Positions 62,897 to 64,000 of a DNA stretch of 64,000 nt are shown in pieces. The number at the start of each line of letters is the position of its first letter. Within the stretch, counting starts at the first letter, position 1. A program made the position numbers and the translations under genes. Below the pieces are notes generated by a model. It had not been told where the DNA came from. It worked only from the letters and a program-made list of their open reading frames with translations, and ran no database searches. The stretch is from Alteromonas ponticola. GTDB lineage: Bacteria > Pseudomonadota > Gammaproteobacteria > Enterobacterales > Alteromonadaceae. The stretch covers positions 62,001-126,000 of the forward strand of contig NZ_JAATNW010000006.1 in the NCBI RefSeq assembly GCF_012911815.1, read 5' to 3'.

Positions 62897-63856
62897 ATGG
62901 ATACATTGACTGGAGCTGAACTGTTCGGCTTCGCCTGGAAAGTTATTGCGATACTGATTGTGTTGATGGTGGTAAAAACCGGAATACGATTTGTGCCGCA
63001 AAACCGGGCCTTCATTATCGAACGGTTCGGCAAATATAACCGTTCGATGACTGCCGGACTTAATTTTGCCATTCCCATCATTGAATCAGTAGCCGCGGAC
63101 CGCTCATTGAAAGAGCAACCGATTGATGTGCCCTCCCAGGGCGCAATTACCAGAGATAATATTACGTTAACAGTCGACGGCGTGCTCTATATTCGGGTGA
63201 TAGACCCGGTCAAAGCGACCTACGGTGTAGAAGATTATAAATTTGCAGTATCGCAATTGGCACAAACCGCCATGCGTAGCGAAATAGGCAAAATGGAGCT
63301 GGATAAAACGTTTGAGGAAAGAGAGCTGTTGAATACTGCCATTGTCAACGCACTTAATGAGGCCAGTGACCCGTGGGGGGTGCAGGTTCTGCGCTATGAG
63401 ATTAAAGATATAACGCCTCCACACTCGGTAATGGAAGCAATGGAAGCGCAAATGAAAGCTGAACGAGTTCGGCGGGCGAAAATTCTTGAATCGGAGGGTG
63501 AACGACAGTCGGCGATCAATATTGCCGAAGGTCACAAGGCATCGAAAGTACTGGCAGCAGAAGCGGAAAAGTCAGAAAAAATTCTTTATGCCGAAGGTGA
63601 AGCGCAAGCCATACTGAAAGTTGCTGAGGCGCAGGCTGAGTCCCTGCGAGTAGTCGGTGAGCAGGCGGCCACGGAAAAGGGCGCAAAAGCGATTCAGCTT
63701 GATTTGGCGATCAAAGCGATTGAGGCAAAACGAGCGATTGCGGATGAAAGCTCAGTTATCCTGTTGCCAGATAGTGCAACTGACGCCGCTGCGCTGGTGG
63801 CACAGGCAATGGCAGTAATGAGCAAAATAAACACTAGCAAAGTAAAGGCCGAATAA
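62897..63856 (+). CDS. SPFH/Band 7 membrane protein (stomatin-like, QmcA-type)
   Basis: 319 aa. N-terminal TM helix (about 10-28), the SPFH domain (RFVPQNRAFIIERFGKYNR; ITLTVDGVLYIRVIDPVKATYGV) and a long Ala/Glu-rich coiled coil (about 185-285). Acts as a large oligomeric scaffold in the inner membrane. It shares one base with the following NfeD-type gene, the common operon with which it is thought to interact. Confidence 0.94.
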   Translation: MDTLTGAELFGFAWKVIAILIVLMVVKTGIRFVPQNRAFIIERFGKYNRSMTAGLNFAIPIIESVAADRSLKEQPIDVPSQGAITRDNITLTVDGVLYIRVIDPVKATYGVEDYKFAVSQLAQTAMRSEIGKMELDKTFEERELLNTAIVNALNEASDPWGVQVLRYEIKDITPPHSVMEAMEAQMKAERVRRAKILESEGERQSAINIAEGHKASKVLAAEAEKSEKILYAEGEAQAILKVAEAQAESLRVVGEQAATEKGAKAIQLDLAIKAIEAKRAIADESSVILLPDSATDAAALVAQAMAVMSKINTSKVKAE

Positions 63857-64000
63857 TGTTTGGTGAACTTCCAGAAAGCGCAGCCGCACTTGCGATAGGA
63901 TTGGGTTTGGCTCTGATTTTAGTCGACGTCCTTATATTGGGGGCGGGCACTATTATTCTCACCGTCGCCGGAGTTAGCCTGTTGGTGATGGCCGGTTTAC
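63856..64000 (+). CDS. NfeD-type membrane protein, truncated by the window end
   Basis: First 48 codons only. ATG at 63856 overlaps the SPFH stop codon (TAATG). Reads MFGELPESAAALAIGLGLA then hydrophobic LILVDVLILGAGTIILTVA, as in short NfeD (NfeD1b-like) proteins. The remainder lies outside the window. Confidence 0.8.
   Translation, partial: MFGELPESAAALAIGLGLALILVDVLILGAGTIILTVAGVSLLVMAGL

Noticed and set aside
1-64000. CRISPR array, tRNA/rRNA gene, insertion sequence or phage attachment site
   Set aside because: None was seen: no spaced direct repeats of array type, no tRNA-like cloverleaf, no transposase and no terminal inverted repeats.

Overview
The window looks like chromosomal DNA of a marine-type gammaproteobacterium, most likely of the Alteromonadales/Alteromonadaceae. 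That is inference from protein character and synteny (yicC, rph-pyrE, proB, can, tamA-tamB, an SPFH/NfeD pair, DUF1285-DUF3014, M1 peptidase with a DUF6702 partner). There are no rRNA or tRNA genes, insertion sequences or CRISPR arrays.

Region 1 (1-3.2 kb) is AT-rich accessory DNA. It holds an orphan phage-type lysin, a class I methyltransferase and an HNH nuclease whose N-terminus resembles modification-sensing (ScoMcrA-like) restriction enzymes.

Region 2 (3.25-23.4 kb) is yicC followed by a roughly 17-18 kb aryl polyene/xanthomonadin-type pigment cluster. It encodes a PPTase, two ACPs, two ketosynthases, a chain-length-factor-like protein, two hot-dog dehydratases, a ketoreductase, an acyl/aryl-AMP ligase, a chorismatase for a hydroxybenzoate starter, a thioesterase, a flavin halogenase-like enzyme, a GT2 glycosyltransferase, LpxL-like and PlsC-like acyltransferases, a LolA-like carrier, an MMPL exporter and a COG4648-type membrane protein. 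yicC and rph are divergent neighbours in E. coli, so the cluster appears to have been inserted between them. Two of its promoters share an identical 17-bp element containing a 12-bp palindrome, in the same orientation and at nearly the same distance from the start codons. A tandem heptamer lies before the last gene, which encodes an internally duplicated exported protein.

Region 3 (23.5-32.2 kb) is mostly housekeeping: rph-pyrE-tusA-like, DUF1206, a YqaA-family membrane protein and amidohydrolase, DUF1285/DUF3014, a sterol-desaturase-like protein and TerC. It also has a small Cys/His-containing protein preceded by a good Fur box.

Region 4 (32.5-40.8 kb) holds a beta-propeller diguanylate cyclase, an exported esterase, an acyltransferase-3 protein translationally coupled to a small alpha/beta hydrolase, and an exported subtilase.

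Region 5 (41.1-48.6 kb, minus strand) is the most unusual part. A single-direction cassette encodes a large fatty-acid alpha-dioxygenase/cyclooxygenase-type haem protein, an exported catalase-fold protein lacking the distal His, an unknown 152-aa protein and two tandem di-haem c-type proteins. I propose an envelope oxylipin (fatty-acid hydroperoxide) pathway, with an 18-bp perfect palindrome overlapping its likely promoter.

Region 6 (48.8-64 kb) is mostly core: an AsmA-like protein, DUF6702 and M1 peptidase, proB with a 2-hydroxyacid dehydrogenase, a sigma factor with a membrane partner, beta-carbonic anhydrase, tamB-tamA, and an SPFH protein followed by a truncated NfeD.
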